A stretch of 64,000 bases of DNA, taken from Acidobacteriaceae bacterium. Lineage in GTDB: Bacteria > Acidobacteriota > Terriglobia > Terriglobales > Acidobacteriaceae. Under the pieces are notes generated by a model. That model was not told where the DNA came from. It worked only from the letters and a program-made list of their open reading frames with translations, and did no database searches. Below, in pieces: positions 22,009-31,430 of this stretch. The stretch spans positions 1 through 64,000 of the forward strand of contig JANYKL010000166.1 of the NCBI GenBank assembly GCA_025361625.1, written 5' to 3'. Both the position numbers and the translations under genes were made by a program. Each line of letters opens with the position of its first letter. Positions within the stretch are counted from its first letter, which is position 1.

Positions 22009-22455
22009 CTACTCACCAGCCGACTGGTCGTGGACAACCTTCCAGCCTTCGGGAAGCTTGCGAAAGATCAGCGTAAACAATCCGCGAGGCTTTTTTCCAT
22101 CCGACATTGTAAGTTTAAATTCTCCGCGAACGAAGGCCGCATTGGACCCTAGCATCTCGATCCGCAGGTTCGAGAATTCAAGGTGTCCCATTTCGTGCCC
22201 TGTGCCCTGATAGTTTTTTCTGTAGCGATCGATAGCAGCGTCCCATCCCTTCGATTCGCGGGCGCCTGAGAAAAAGGTCAGTGCTGGAGAATTCCAATAA
22301 CCAGACATGAACCCTTCTAAATCTTTCCGGTTCCACGCTGCCTGCTGGTCCTGGATTACCTTGTTAATCGCAGCCTTGCCGGAATCGTCACCGCCTTTTG
22401 CAGTGAATATCGTTAAAGATGCGATCACGCCGGCAAGCAGAATTAGATCTCGCAT
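22009..22455 (-). CDS. exported SnoaL/DUF4440-like (NTF2-fold) protein
   Basis: Signal-like N-terminus; INKVIQDQQAAWNRKDLEGFMSGYWNSPALTFFSG...GWDAAIDRYRKNY. Confidence 0.75.
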   Translation of the reverse strand: MRDLILLAGVIASLTIFTAKGGDDSGKAAINKVIQDQQAAWNRKDLEGFMSGYWNSPALTFFSGARESKGWDAAIDRYRKNYQGTGHEMGHLEFSNLRIEMLGSNAAFVRGEFKLTMSDGKKPRGLFTLIFRKLPEGWKVVHDQSAGE

Positions 22456-22602
22456 AAGTCCCCTTTTTATTGTTACTGGCTATGTTGATTATTGCCGAAA
22501 CGTTGCTCACAATAACCCTTCACTATCGTCTATGTTTCAGCTGCATGTTGAGCCGAATTCTGGATTCTAAAATACATCCAACCTGCATCTCTGGAGAGAT
22601 TT

Positions 22603-23532
22603 GTGAGATCGTGCACTGCTTGCCTGTTTCTGGTTTTCACGGCTGCGGCCGCTTTTGCTTCGCAAAACCCGTCGGGATCAACGTCGGGATTAACGATGAC
22701 GCCCGCTCACGATCGCGAATTTTGGCGGGCTGTCGCGAAAGGAAAGTTTGCAGTCCCTGAGGGCCAAGCGGTCTACCCTTTATTGAAGGAACTGAGCGGG
22801 TATTTTGCTTCGAAAGATCCGGAGCTTCGAGACACACTGGCTTACTCCATCACAACCGTCTGCATCAAGCACCAGACAGCCATTACGTCGGCGGAATTGA
22901 ACAGCTTGGCTGACGAGTGGCTGCATAATTTAAGCGAGGGTGTTGGAGAAGCAGGGACAGACTCTGTTCTAAAGCGGTCGTTCTCAGCACTGTGCCTCGT
23001 TGCCCTCGCCGAGCGCGATTTGAAGATGCCTTTTCTCGGCGAGCAACGCTTCCGCATGTTGCTCATCAGCGGGCTCAGTTATTTGAAAGAGGAACGCGAT
23101 TTGCGCGGATTCGATCCAGTCCTGGGATGGATACACGCCACCGCCCACACCGCCGACTTGTTGGCCGCGTTAGCCGAGAATTCTTTGCTTCATGTTGAGG
23201 ATCAAGCGCGCTTGTTAGAGGCGATCACGCTACGCCTCAACTCGGCTCACGAAATTTTCGCGTATGGCGAACAAGACAGGCTGGCTCGACTAGCGGCCAC
23301 GATTGCGCTTCGCAAGGATTGCGATACTGCGGCCTTCGAGCGCTGGCTGGCCGCAATGGACGAGTCGGACAACCGCGTATGGAGAGATACTCCGCCAAAG
23401 ATCGACCTGCTGCAAGGGTTCGAAAACGACACATGTATGCTGCGAGGTTTGGGTTTGTATCTTTGGACGACGCCCGGGAGCGGCAGGATTTCAACCCGCG
23501 ATGCAATAACGAAGATTCTTCGTGAGCGTTAA
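22603..23532 (+). CDS. DUF2785-like exported protein
   Basis: Signal-like N-terminus; FASKDPELRDTLAYSITT, ERDLRGFDPVLGWIHATAHTADLLAALAEN. Confidence 0.7.
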   Translation: MRSCTACLFLVFTAAAAFASQNPSGSTSGLTMTPAHDREFWRAVAKGKFAVPEGQAVYPLLKELSGYFASKDPELRDTLAYSITTVCIKHQTAITSAELNSLADEWLHNLSEGVGEAGTDSVLKRSFSALCLVALAERDLKMPFLGEQRFRMLLISGLSYLKEERDLRGFDPVLGWIHATAHTADLLAALAENSLLHVEDQARLLEAITLRLNSAHEIFAYGEQDRLARLAATIALRKDCDTAAFERWLAAMDESDNRVWRDTPPKIDLLQGFENDTCMLRGLGLYLWTTPGSGRISTRDAITKILRER

Positions 23533-23580
23533 AGTGGCGGAATCTTCCTTCGAAGCGAAGCAATGTAACTAAAGCCTCGT

Positions 23581-24063
23581 CTAGGAACGCGCTTTTTTAG
23601 CCGCGGTTGCTGCTTTTGCTTTGACTGTTTCCCAGGGTCGCTTCGGACGATCGACCTCAGGCTTGTCGCGATTTTCAACACGATCGTACTGGTACGACTC
23701 GCTGACCGTTCCAAGCGATTCGTTATAAAGGCTCGGCAAATTCAAAGCTTCTTTGAGCTCTTCAGAAAATTGCTGCAGCGCTTTGAGATGATCAGCCGTG
23801 GCCGGCAATTCAGTCTTTGTCGTTTTTAAAAATTGCTGATAACCCTTGTTGACCAGTTTCGAGATCTCGCTGCCAATCATGTATCCCGGGTACGCGAAGA
23901 TCTTTGCTCCACCATCGTCAGTTTTCTGAATCGCCGCGGAGCAGTTAAATTTCCGCATAAACACCCGTGTCTGAGTGCCTGGAGCTTCAATGATGTCGAA
24001 GCCATGATCGCGTAGCCAAGAGACTGCGTCTTCATATGTGCGTTGTTCGATTTTCGCTGTCAT
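23581..24063 (-). CDS. hypothetical protein
   Basis: Coherent 160-aa ORF between convergent/divergent neighbours; basic C-terminus. Confidence 0.55.
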   Translation of the reverse strand: MTAKIEQRTYEDAVSWLRDHGFDIIEAPGTQTRVFMRKFNCSAAIQKTDDGGAKIFAYPGYMIGSEISKLVNKGYQQFLKTTKTELPATADHLKALQQFSEELKEALNLPSLYNESLGTVSESYQYDRVENRDKPEVDRPKRPWETVKAKAATAAKKARS

Positions 24064-24243
24064 CTATTCACTCAATTCTTGTCGCATAGTTTTAGATGCC
24101 GCAATCGAACAACCAATGGAACCAAAGTCCCGTGCGGCGAATCTAATCACTCTGACTACAGCAACGTTAGTATAGATATACCCTTTGAAGATTATGGGCA
24201 CATTACTCTAGTCACCCAAAAATATATAGGACATCACCGAAGA

Positions 24244-25221
24244 ATGACTGTTGCCGCTACCGATTCTGCTCGATCTCCGCATCGTCCTAATGCCAATCGT
24301 ATCCATGGCCGGGGAGATGCTGTGCTTGCCCAAATCGGTAACACCCCCCTCTTATCGCTGGACAGCTTAGTAGGGGACTTCCTTGGGGTTGAGTTGCTCG
24401 GGAAGGCGGAGTGGCATAATCCAGGCGGATCGGTCAAGGATCGTGCCGCCGCTAATATTGTGCGCGAGGCCAGTCGCTGCGGACTGCTTGGTCCGGGGAA
24501 AATCTTGCTTGATTCCACCAGCGGAAACACCGGCATTGCTTACGCCATGCTGGGAGCTGCCCTGGGGTTTCGGGTAACGCTGTGCGTTCCGGAAAACGTT
24601 TCTCCCGAACGCAAAAAAATTTTGCAAGCTTATGGAGCGAACATCATTTTCACTGATCCCGCTGAAGGCTCAGACGGTGCAATCAAAATCGCACGTGAGT
24701 TGGTTGCTGGCGACCCCGATTTATATTTCTACGCCAATCAATACTCCAACGACGCCAATTGGCGCGCGCACTACGAAACTACGGCGAACGAAATCTGGCT
24801 GCAAACCCAAGGGCGCATCACGCATTTCGTGTCGATGATGGGGACTACAGGAACATTCGTCGGAGCCACGCGACGCCTCAAAGAACTGAATCCGGCGATT
24901 CAATGCATCTCCCTGCAACCTAATTCCGCCTTCCACGGTATCGAGGGCGCGAAGCATTTGCCTTCGGCCATAGTGCCCGCAATTTATGATCCATTGCTCG
25001 CCGACGAGAATATCGAGATTTCGACCGAAGAGGCGCACGCGATGGCTCGGCGACTTGCGCGCGAACAGGGCTTGCTGGTCGGGGTCTCCGCTGCCGCGGC
25101 CGTCGTCGGGAGTCTGCAGGTAGCGGCGCGCATCAAGCACAATCAGCGCGCCACGATCGTGACCATCTTATGCGATTCCGGCGAAAAATATTTGAGCGAA
25201 AGATTCTGGCAGCAAGAATAA
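24244..25221 (+). CDS. cysM: cysteine synthase B-like PLP enzyme
   Basis: IGNTPLLSLDSL, GKAEWHNPGGSVKDRAAANIV, DSTSGNTGIAYAMLGAALGF, FVSMMGTTGTFVGATRRL; start likely MTVAATDS. Confidence 0.9.
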   Translation: MTVAATDSARSPHRPNANRIHGRGDAVLAQIGNTPLLSLDSLVGDFLGVELLGKAEWHNPGGSVKDRAAANIVREASRCGLLGPGKILLDSTSGNTGIAYAMLGAALGFRVTLCVPENVSPERKKILQAYGANIIFTDPAEGSDGAIKIARELVAGDPDLYFYANQYSNDANWRAHYETTANEIWLQTQGRITHFVSMMGTTGTFVGATRRLKELNPAIQCISLQPNSAFHGIEGAKHLPSAIVPAIYDPLLADENIEISTEEAHAMARRLAREQGLLVGVSAAAAVVGSLQVAARIKHNQRATIVTILCDSGEKYLSERFWQQE

Positions 25222-25268
25222 TTGTAGCGTCAGCGGGTTATCGCAGAAAAGGCTTTATCGCAAAACAA

Positions 25269-25706
25269 GTGCTGAAGATTTCTCAATCCGATTACGATGC
25301 GCTGCGTCAGCATGGCGAAGAGACCTATCCTCACGAATGCTGTGGAGTGCTGCTCGGCAACTTCGTAGATGAAAACGCCAAGACGGTGTCGAGAATCGCG
25401 CGCTGTGCTAACACCAGGGAAGACTCGCCGCATAATCGTTATCACATCGATCCGAAAGAGCTGATCCGCATTCAGCGCGAAGGCCGCGAGCGCGGGGAAG
25501 ACATTGTCGGCTTCTATCACTCCCACCCCGACCACCCCGCGCGCTGGTCAACCACCGACCTCGCCGAAGCTCATTGGTTCGGGTGTTCGTACGTGATTAC
25601 CAGCGTTGAGAAAGGCAAGGCGATGATTAGCAATTCGTTTGCACTGGTGGGCCTTGAAGAGAGGGACAAAGAGTTTATGGATGAACCGCTTCAAATTTCC
25701 ATATAA
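25269..25706 (+). CDS. M67-family (JAMM/MPN) metallopeptidase
   Basis: EETYPHECCGVLLGN, GFYHSHPDHPARWSTTDLAEA (HxH...S..D JAMM motif); GTG start proposed at 25269. Confidence 0.88.
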   Translation: MLKISQSDYDALRQHGEETYPHECCGVLLGNFVDENAKTVSRIARCANTREDSPHNRYHIDPKELIRIQREGRERGEDIVGFYHSHPDHPARWSTTDLAEAHWFGCSYVITSVEKGKAMISNSFALVGLEERDKEFMDEPLQISI

Positions 25707-25865
25707 ACCTGCTCCCCGGAGAGGCCGATAGACGCTGCCTGAACGTGATTCCTTCATCTCGAAGACTGCAAATGCCACAAAAGCTCTGAACGAACGTCGT
25801 ACCAAAAAAACGAATCCTGCTCAAAAATCCACTGCACTGCCGGAATCGCTTACAATTCCATTCGG

Positions 25866-26870
25866 ATGACGGTATTGGTTCGCTCCTTTGCCAAGATCAA
25901 TTTCGGGCTCTACATCGGCCTTCTGCGAGCAGATGGATTTCATGACTTGCGTACCGTTTACCAGACCATTTCACTCTACGATTTGATTCGGGTCAGCGTG
26001 GGGCGCGGCAGTGGGATTGAGATTCGTTGCACGAATAATGAACCGCGGGTGCCGCTTGATTCTTCGAATACGTGCTATCGCATAACAGAACTTGTGCTCT
26101 GCGAATTAGGAATTAAGTGCAAGGTCTCGATCGAAATTGATAAGCGACTGCCGGTGCAGGGAGGGATGGGCGCTGCGTCTTCGAACGCAGTCTCCACGAT
26201 GATTGGCCTTGAGCGGGCGCTGAAAAAGCGGCTCCCGCCTGATGTCCGGCTGCGGATTGCTGGTGAAGTGGGCTCTGATTTGCCTTTGTTTCTCGTTGGA
26301 GGCACAGCCTTGGGAGTGGGGCGGGGGGAGGAGGTTTATCCTTTGCCGGACCTGCCTTCTTTGCCGCTGGTTGTCGTGATTCCGGAGGTGGGGGTCTCTA
26401 CTCCGCGGGCTTTTGCGGAATGGGACGCGCTTGAAACACCGCCTCCCAGCAAATCGACACGGTTGACGACCTCTGACGCCTCCGATAGACTAATTCAGGT
26501 TGGCTGGCTGCTGTCTGGATGGCTGACTGGTTCATGTTTTAGTGGTTCACCCAACACCGGTGCTCCTGCAAAGGGTGGGAGCCGGGCCGGGAATTTGCTT
26601 TCCGACCTAGTCCGTACCGGGATTGAAAACGACTTCGAAAAGGTCGTCTTTCCTAAGTATCCCGAATTGCGAGACATTAAAGGTGCGCTGGAACGTGTGG
26701 GCTCGAAATTCGCCTCGCTCTCCGGCTCCGGGTCAACCCTGTATGGAGTTTTTGGGTCGCTAGCCGAGGCCGACAGAGCGGCATCGCGCCTACAAAAGCA
26801 GGGAATGAAGGCGGTCGCGACCAGCACATTGACGCGCCACAACTACTGGAAAAGAATTTTTGATTGCTAA
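25866..26870 (+). CDS. ispE: 4-diphosphocytidyl-2-C-methyl-D-erythritol kinase
   Basis: SFAKINFGLYIGLLRADGFHDLRTVYQTISLYD, PVQGGMGAASSNAVSTMIGL, SDLPLFLVGGTALGVGRGEEV, SLSGSGSTLYGVF. Confidence 0.95.
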   Translation: MTVLVRSFAKINFGLYIGLLRADGFHDLRTVYQTISLYDLIRVSVGRGSGIEIRCTNNEPRVPLDSSNTCYRITELVLCELGIKCKVSIEIDKRLPVQGGMGAASSNAVSTMIGLERALKKRLPPDVRLRIAGEVGSDLPLFLVGGTALGVGRGEEVYPLPDLPSLPLVVVIPEVGVSTPRAFAEWDALETPPPSKSTRLTTSDASDRLIQVGWLLSGWLTGSCFSGSPNTGAPAKGGSRAGNLLSDLVRTGIENDFEKVVFPKYPELRDIKGALERVGSKFASLSGSGSTLYGVFGSLAEADRAASRLQKQGMKAVATSTLTRHNYWKRIFDC

Positions 26871-27041
26871 ATTTTGGGGCTAAATTTTTGGATTGTTGAA
26901 CTGTTCCGGTTGAAGCACAATGGGTTGAAAACAATCCACGGAGCTAAAGCTTCACCGGCCGTCGCGGTGGCAAAACCTTCTAAATGGAAGACCAGGGGTT
27001 TTGCGGAGACAAGACACACGGTTCGGCTGACCGATCGAAAT

Positions 27042-27115
27042 TGGGCCGTCGACTAATGGTAGGTCAAGTGCCTTTGGAGCACTTTGTCTAGGTTCGAATC
27101 CTAGCGGCCCAGCCA
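27042..27115 (+). tRNA. tRNA-Gln (anticodon UUG), CCA encoded
   Basis: Acceptor TGGGCCG/CGGCCCA, anticodon stem AGTGC-CTTTGGA-GCACT (anticodon TTG), T arm CTAGG-TTCGAAT-CCTAG, then GCCA. Confidence 0.96.
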
Positions 27116-27207
27116 CAACAAAGTTCTCAGTTGCCAGATTTCGGTTCTCAGTGGAGAATCTGGTGTTCGAAAAAATTGAGAATTGAGCCACGGTACTGAG
27201 AGCGCTT

Positions 27208-28272
27208 ATGTCCACTGTTGCGACGACTGCCGAAAAAACGATTGTCGAAAAAACAACTGTCTTTCAACCGGTCGCGGAAAAAAAGCCGCATCCGGACGAG
27301 AAGACCGAACGCAAGGCGCAACGCGCCCGAGTCGATGACCGGTTCAAAGTTTTTTGCGGCACCGCCAACGAAGCGCTGTGCGACGAGGTCTGTAATTTTC
27401 TCGGACTGACACGCGGCTTGGCCCAGGTGACGCGCTTTAAGGACGGCGAAGCCTACGTTCAGATTCAGGAGAATGTCCGCGGTGCCGATGTATTCGTTAT
27501 GCAGCCCACTTGTCAGCCCGTGGATATGCATCTGATGGAACTGCTGCTGATGATGGATGCGTTGAAGAGGGCGTCGGCTCGACGCATCACGGCGGTGATT
27601 CCGTACTTTGGATATGCGCGACAGGATCGCAAAGACAAGCCGCGGGTTCCGATTTCCTCGAAACTGGTCGCCGATTTGCTGACGACCGCGGGCGCCGATC
27701 GCGCGCTCGTCGTCGATCTGCATGCGCCGCAGTTGCAGGGATTTTTTAATATTCCGGTGGATCACTTGTTCGCGTCCCCGGTGCTGGTGGATTACTTCAA
27801 GAAGTTAAATCTGCCGGATCTGACAGTTGTTTCGCCGGATGCGGGCGGCGTGGAGCGCGCTCGCTTCTTCGCGAAGAAGATGGATGCGGCGCTGGCCATC
27901 GTTGATAAGCGGCGTGTCGAGATGAACGTTGCGGAAGTGATGAACGTGATCGGCGACGTGCAAGGCCGAACTTGTCTCATCATCGACGACTTGATCGATA
28001 CGGCTGGCACGCTGGTGAAAGTTGCGCAGGCCCTTGTGACTGCGGGCGCGAATACGGTATTTGCGTGCTGCACGCACGCGGTTCTTTCCGGGCCAGCGGT
28101 TGAGAATCTGGTTGATTCTCCGATCACGGAGTTGGTGGTGACTGACACCATTCCGCTGAGCGAAGCGGCACGGCAGGTTTCGAAGATTAAGGTTCGTTCG
28201 ATTGCAGGGCTGATCGGGCGGGCGATTCAGTCGATTCACGAGGAGACCTCGGTCAGCCGGCTCTTCATTTAG
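27208..28272 (+). CDS. prs: ribose-phosphate pyrophosphokinase
   Basis: FKVFCGTANEALCDEVCNFLG, RITAVIPYFGYARQDRKDKPRVPISSKLVADLL, CLIIDDLIDTAGTLVKVAQAL. Confidence 0.97.
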   Translation: MSTVATTAEKTIVEKTTVFQPVAEKKPHPDEKTERKAQRARVDDRFKVFCGTANEALCDEVCNFLGLTRGLAQVTRFKDGEAYVQIQENVRGADVFVMQPTCQPVDMHLMELLLMMDALKRASARRITAVIPYFGYARQDRKDKPRVPISSKLVADLLTTAGADRALVVDLHAPQLQGFFNIPVDHLFASPVLVDYFKKLNLPDLTVVSPDAGGVERARFFAKKMDAALAIVDKRRVEMNVAEVMNVIGDVQGRTCLIIDDLIDTAGTLVKVAQALVTAGANTVFACCTHAVLSGPAVENLVDSPITELVVTDTIPLSEAARQVSKIKVRSIAGLIGRAIQSIHEETSVSRLFI

Positions 28273-28410
28273 TTAAACGCCTTGCGCAAGCGCGAATGCG
28301 TTTGAGCGGCGGGCGAGTTGTTCGCTTCGATCGAGTGACCGATGTACGACTTTCATAGAGTTGGGAAGCGATCGACTTCAGAAAAATACTGAGAAGGACG
28401 GACCAGCATT

Positions 28411-29151
28411 ATGGCTACAGCAACAGACATCAGCATTTTGGAAGCGCAAAAGCGCGAACCGGGCACCAAGGGCGCCGCGCGGCGGGTGCGCGTTGGCGGG
28501 AAAATTCCAGCGGTTATTTATGGCGCGGGTTCGGTAGCCTCATCGGTCGCAGTTGATCCCCGTCAGGTTCTGCGCATTCTCAAATCGGAAACCGGTCACA
28601 ACACGATTTTCGATCTCGCGCTCGATAGCAACAAAGTGAAGGCCATGATCGTCGACTGGCAGTTCGAGCCCATCAAGGGCACGCTGCTCCATGTCGATCT
28701 GCAGCGCATCGCCATGGACAAGAAGCTCACGGTTACGATTCCCGTCGTGCTCAAGGGTGAAGCGATTGGCGTGAAGACGGAGGGCGGAATTCTTGAACAG
28801 CTTACGCGCGAAATTGAGATCGAGTGCCTTCCGGCAGACATCCCGAAAAATATCGAAGTCGATATCAGCAACCTCGTGTTCGGCGTGGAAGTTCGAGTGA
28901 AGGATCTTCCCCACAATCCGAAGCTGAAGTTCCTGACCGACGAAGATCAGATGATCGCGCACATCACTACCGTGAAGGAAGAGGTAGTCGAAACACCTGA
29001 AGCGGCGGCCGATGCGACGGCTACGGCGGCTGAGCCCGAAGTTATCAAGAAGGGCAAGCAGGATGCTGAAGGTGACGCAGCCGACGGCGATGCCAAGGGT
29101 AAGGCGAAACCCGAGAAGGCTGAGAAGGCTGAGAAAAAAGATAAGAAATAG
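28411..29151 (+). CDS. rplY: 50S ribosomal protein L25/general stress protein Ctc
   Basis: LEAQKREPGTKGAARRVRVGGKIPAVIYGAG, LLHVDLQRIAMDKKLTVTIPV; K/E-rich tail. Confidence 0.95.
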   Translation: MATATDISILEAQKREPGTKGAARRVRVGGKIPAVIYGAGSVASSVAVDPRQVLRILKSETGHNTIFDLALDSNKVKAMIVDWQFEPIKGTLLHVDLQRIAMDKKLTVTIPVVLKGEAIGVKTEGGILEQLTREIEIECLPADIPKNIEVDISNLVFGVEVRVKDLPHNPKLKFLTDEDQMIAHITTVKEEVVETPEAAADATATAAEPEVIKKGKQDAEGDAADGDAKGKAKPEKAEKAEKKDKK

Positions 29152-29222
29152 TTTCTCGCAGGCCATTCGTTGCGACCGGAACTTCAAGAATGGCTGGGAG
29201 CTAGAAGCTAAGAGCGGATGGC

Positions 29223-29822
29223 GTGAAACTGATCGTCGGTTTGGGTAATCCAGGAATCGAATACCAGTTCACGCCGCACAACCTGGGGTTTCTGGCGATT
29301 GATCGAATCGCAAACGATCTCGGAATTGAAGTCCGAAATCGCCAGTGCCGGGCGCTGACCTCGCGAGCCACGATGGCCGGGGAAGCGGTGGTTTTAGCCA
29401 AGCCTGAAACGTTCATGAACCTCAGCGGACTTTCAGTGCGGGAGTTAGTGGCGGAGCATCAAGTTGACGTTTCGCGCGATCTGATTGTGATTTACGACGA
29501 ACTGGATTTGCCCCTAGGTACGATTCGCGTCCGGCAGCGGGGAAGTTCGGCGGGGCACAACGGGTTAGAGTCAATTCTCGGGGCTCTAGGAACGAACGAA
29601 TTTTTGCGGATTAGGCTGGGTATCGCTCCTGGCCGCAAACTGAGAGACACCGTGAAGTACGTGCTCGCGCCCTTTCGCAAAGCGCAAGAAGTTTTGGTGG
29701 ATGAAGTTCTCGACAGGGCGGCGCAAGCGGTTGAGGTCATCCTGAAAGAAGGACCTGCAGCGGCGATGACCCGGTTCAATCGCAAGAACGAGGCCGGAGA
29801 AGAACCGCAGGCAACAAAGTAG
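29223..29822 (+). CDS. pth: peptidyl-tRNA hydrolase
   Basis: MKLIVGLGNPGIEYQFTPHNLGFLAIDRIA, KPETFMNLSGLSV, IYDELDLPLGTIRVRQRGSSAGHNGLESIL. Confidence 0.97.
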   Translation: MKLIVGLGNPGIEYQFTPHNLGFLAIDRIANDLGIEVRNRQCRALTSRATMAGEAVVLAKPETFMNLSGLSVRELVAEHQVDVSRDLIVIYDELDLPLGTIRVRQRGSSAGHNGLESILGALGTNEFLRIRLGIAPGRKLRDTVKYVLAPFRKAQEVLVDEVLDRAAQAVEVILKEGPAAAMTRFNRKNEAGEEPQATK

Positions 29823-29881
29823 TGGCCGCATTTTAGGGCAGAAGGCCAGCCCGCCCGCGGCGGAAGATTTGGAGATAACGA

Positions 29882-30295
29882 ATGGATCGCAAATACGAAG
29901 TCATGTTCATTGTCCGGCCCGACATGGTCGAAGAAGAGTTGAATAAATTGGTTTCCACGCTGGAGTCAGTAGTGACTTCGGCCAACGGAACTACCAAGAC
30001 CGAAGTCTGGGGCAAGCGCCGTCTCGCATATCGGGTCGGCAAATTCAATGACGGCATCTTTGTGCTGATGGTGATTGAGGCGCCCGGATCGACCATCCAC
30101 GAGGTTGAACGCCGTCTGCGGGTGACGGAACCGGTGATCAAGTTCATCACCGTCCGCACCGATGAAGAGCTGAAGCGCATCGATAAGCTTAAAAAGTTGC
30201 GGGATGCCAAGAAGAAAGTCAGCGCACAGCCCGCCCCGGCACCGATAACTCCGGCGACCACGGAAGCCGAAGCACCGGCACCGGCGACGGCATAG
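29882..30295 (+). CDS. rpsF: 30S ribosomal protein S6
   Basis: MDRKYEVMFIVRPDMVEEELNKLVSTLE, WGKRRLAYRVGKFNDGIFVLMVIEAPGSTIHEVERRLRV. Confidence 0.96.
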   Translation: MDRKYEVMFIVRPDMVEEELNKLVSTLESVVTSANGTTKTEVWGKRRLAYRVGKFNDGIFVLMVIEAPGSTIHEVERRLRVTEPVIKFITVRTDEELKRIDKLKKLRDAKKKVSAQPAPAPITPATTEAEAPAPATA

Positions 30296-30472
30296 TCGTC
30301 GCATGACTTTCCAGCTTGACTTTGATAGCGGGCTGAGCTGGTTTCCTATCAGTTGCAGCATTGGCAGCACGCGGCTATCGCTTTAGCGATACCGAATCGG
30401 CCAAATGAAATTGCCCCTTCGGGGCTGCGGACGGGAATTCCGCGAACGATTTGAAGAGAAGACAGGAGCAAT

Positions 30473-30820
30473 ATGGCAGAAGAAACACGCACACCAAGCT
30501 CGCATAGTTCAGGCGGAGGCGATCGTCCTGACCGCAGTGGTCCGCCCCGCGGACCGCGTCCCGGCGGAGGCCCAGGCGGCTCCCGTGAAGGTGGTCGAAA
30601 ATATTTCCGGCGCAAGAAAGTTTGCAAGTTCTGCACCGAAAAGATTGAAGCCGTCAACTACAAAGATGTTCGCCTACTAGCGCAGTTCGTGGCGGAGAGC
30701 GGCAAAATCACTCCGCGCCGCCTGACCGGCGTTTGCACGCCGCACCAGCGCCGTCTATCACGAGCGATTAAGCAGGCTCGCAACATCGCGCTGTTGCCGT
30801 TCGCTGGCCGCGCACTGTAA
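30473..30820 (+). CDS. rpsR: 30S ribosomal protein S18
   Basis: [68 protein letters not shown]. Confidence 0.97.
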   Translation: MAEETRTPSSHSSGGGDRPDRSGPPRGPRPGGGPGGSREGGRKYFRRKKVCKFCTEKIEAVNYKDVRLLAQFVAESGKITPRRLTGVCTPHQRRLSRAIKQARNIALLPFAGRAL

Positions 30821-30870
30821 TAACTCCCGCAGAGTACGCGGGCTTACAGGTTAATTTACGAAACGGAGCC

Positions 30871-31332
30871 ATGATCATGGAAGTCATTCTGAAAGAAGAC
30901 GTGCCCTCATTGGGCAGTCGCGGTGAAGTTGTGAAAGTTGCCGAGGGCTACGGGCGAAATTTTTTGCTGCCCAAAAAGCTCGCCATTCAAGCAACCGCGG
31001 CCAACAAAACCGTGATCGAGCAGATGAAGGCTGCATCGGTTCGTCGCTCCGCCAAAGAGAAGACGGAAGCCGAAGCACTGGCCAGGCAGTTCGATGGACT
31101 GGAAGTGAAGTTCCTGCGCAAGTCAGGCGAAGGCGATCATCTTTTCGGATCCGTCACTGCCGGAGACATCGCGGAAGGCCTCGAGAAGAAAGGTTTTCAC
31201 ATCGATCGGCGCAAGATTCAACTCCACGAGCCGCTTAAGACGATCGGCGAATTCAGCATTCCCGTGAAGCTGCATAAAGACGTAACCACCCACCTCAAGG
31301 TGCTCGTCGACAAAGAAGCTGCTGCAGAGTAG
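30871..31332 (+). CDS. rplI: 50S ribosomal protein L9
   Basis: MEVILKEDVPSLGSRGEVVKVAEGYGRNFLLPKKLAI. Confidence 0.97.
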   Translation: MIMEVILKEDVPSLGSRGEVVKVAEGYGRNFLLPKKLAIQATAANKTVIEQMKAASVRRSAKEKTEAEALARQFDGLEVKFLRKSGEGDHLFGSVTAGDIAEGLEKKGFHIDRRKIQLHEPLKTIGEFSIPVKLHKDVTTHLKVLVDKEAAAE

Positions 31333-31360
31333 CTGAGCTGGCACGTTCAGAAATTAAAGA

Positions 31361-31407
31361 AGCGAAGGGATCGTCTTTGAAACTCTGGAGACGGTCCCTT
31401 CGCTTTT
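31361..31407 (+). terminator. rho-independent terminator after rplI
   Basis: AGCGAAGGGA-T-CGTCT ... AGACG-G-TCCCTTCGCT followed by TTT; long near-perfect stem. Confidence 0.8.
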
Positions 31408-31430
31408 GGGGAGAGCAAATTCTTTTATTG

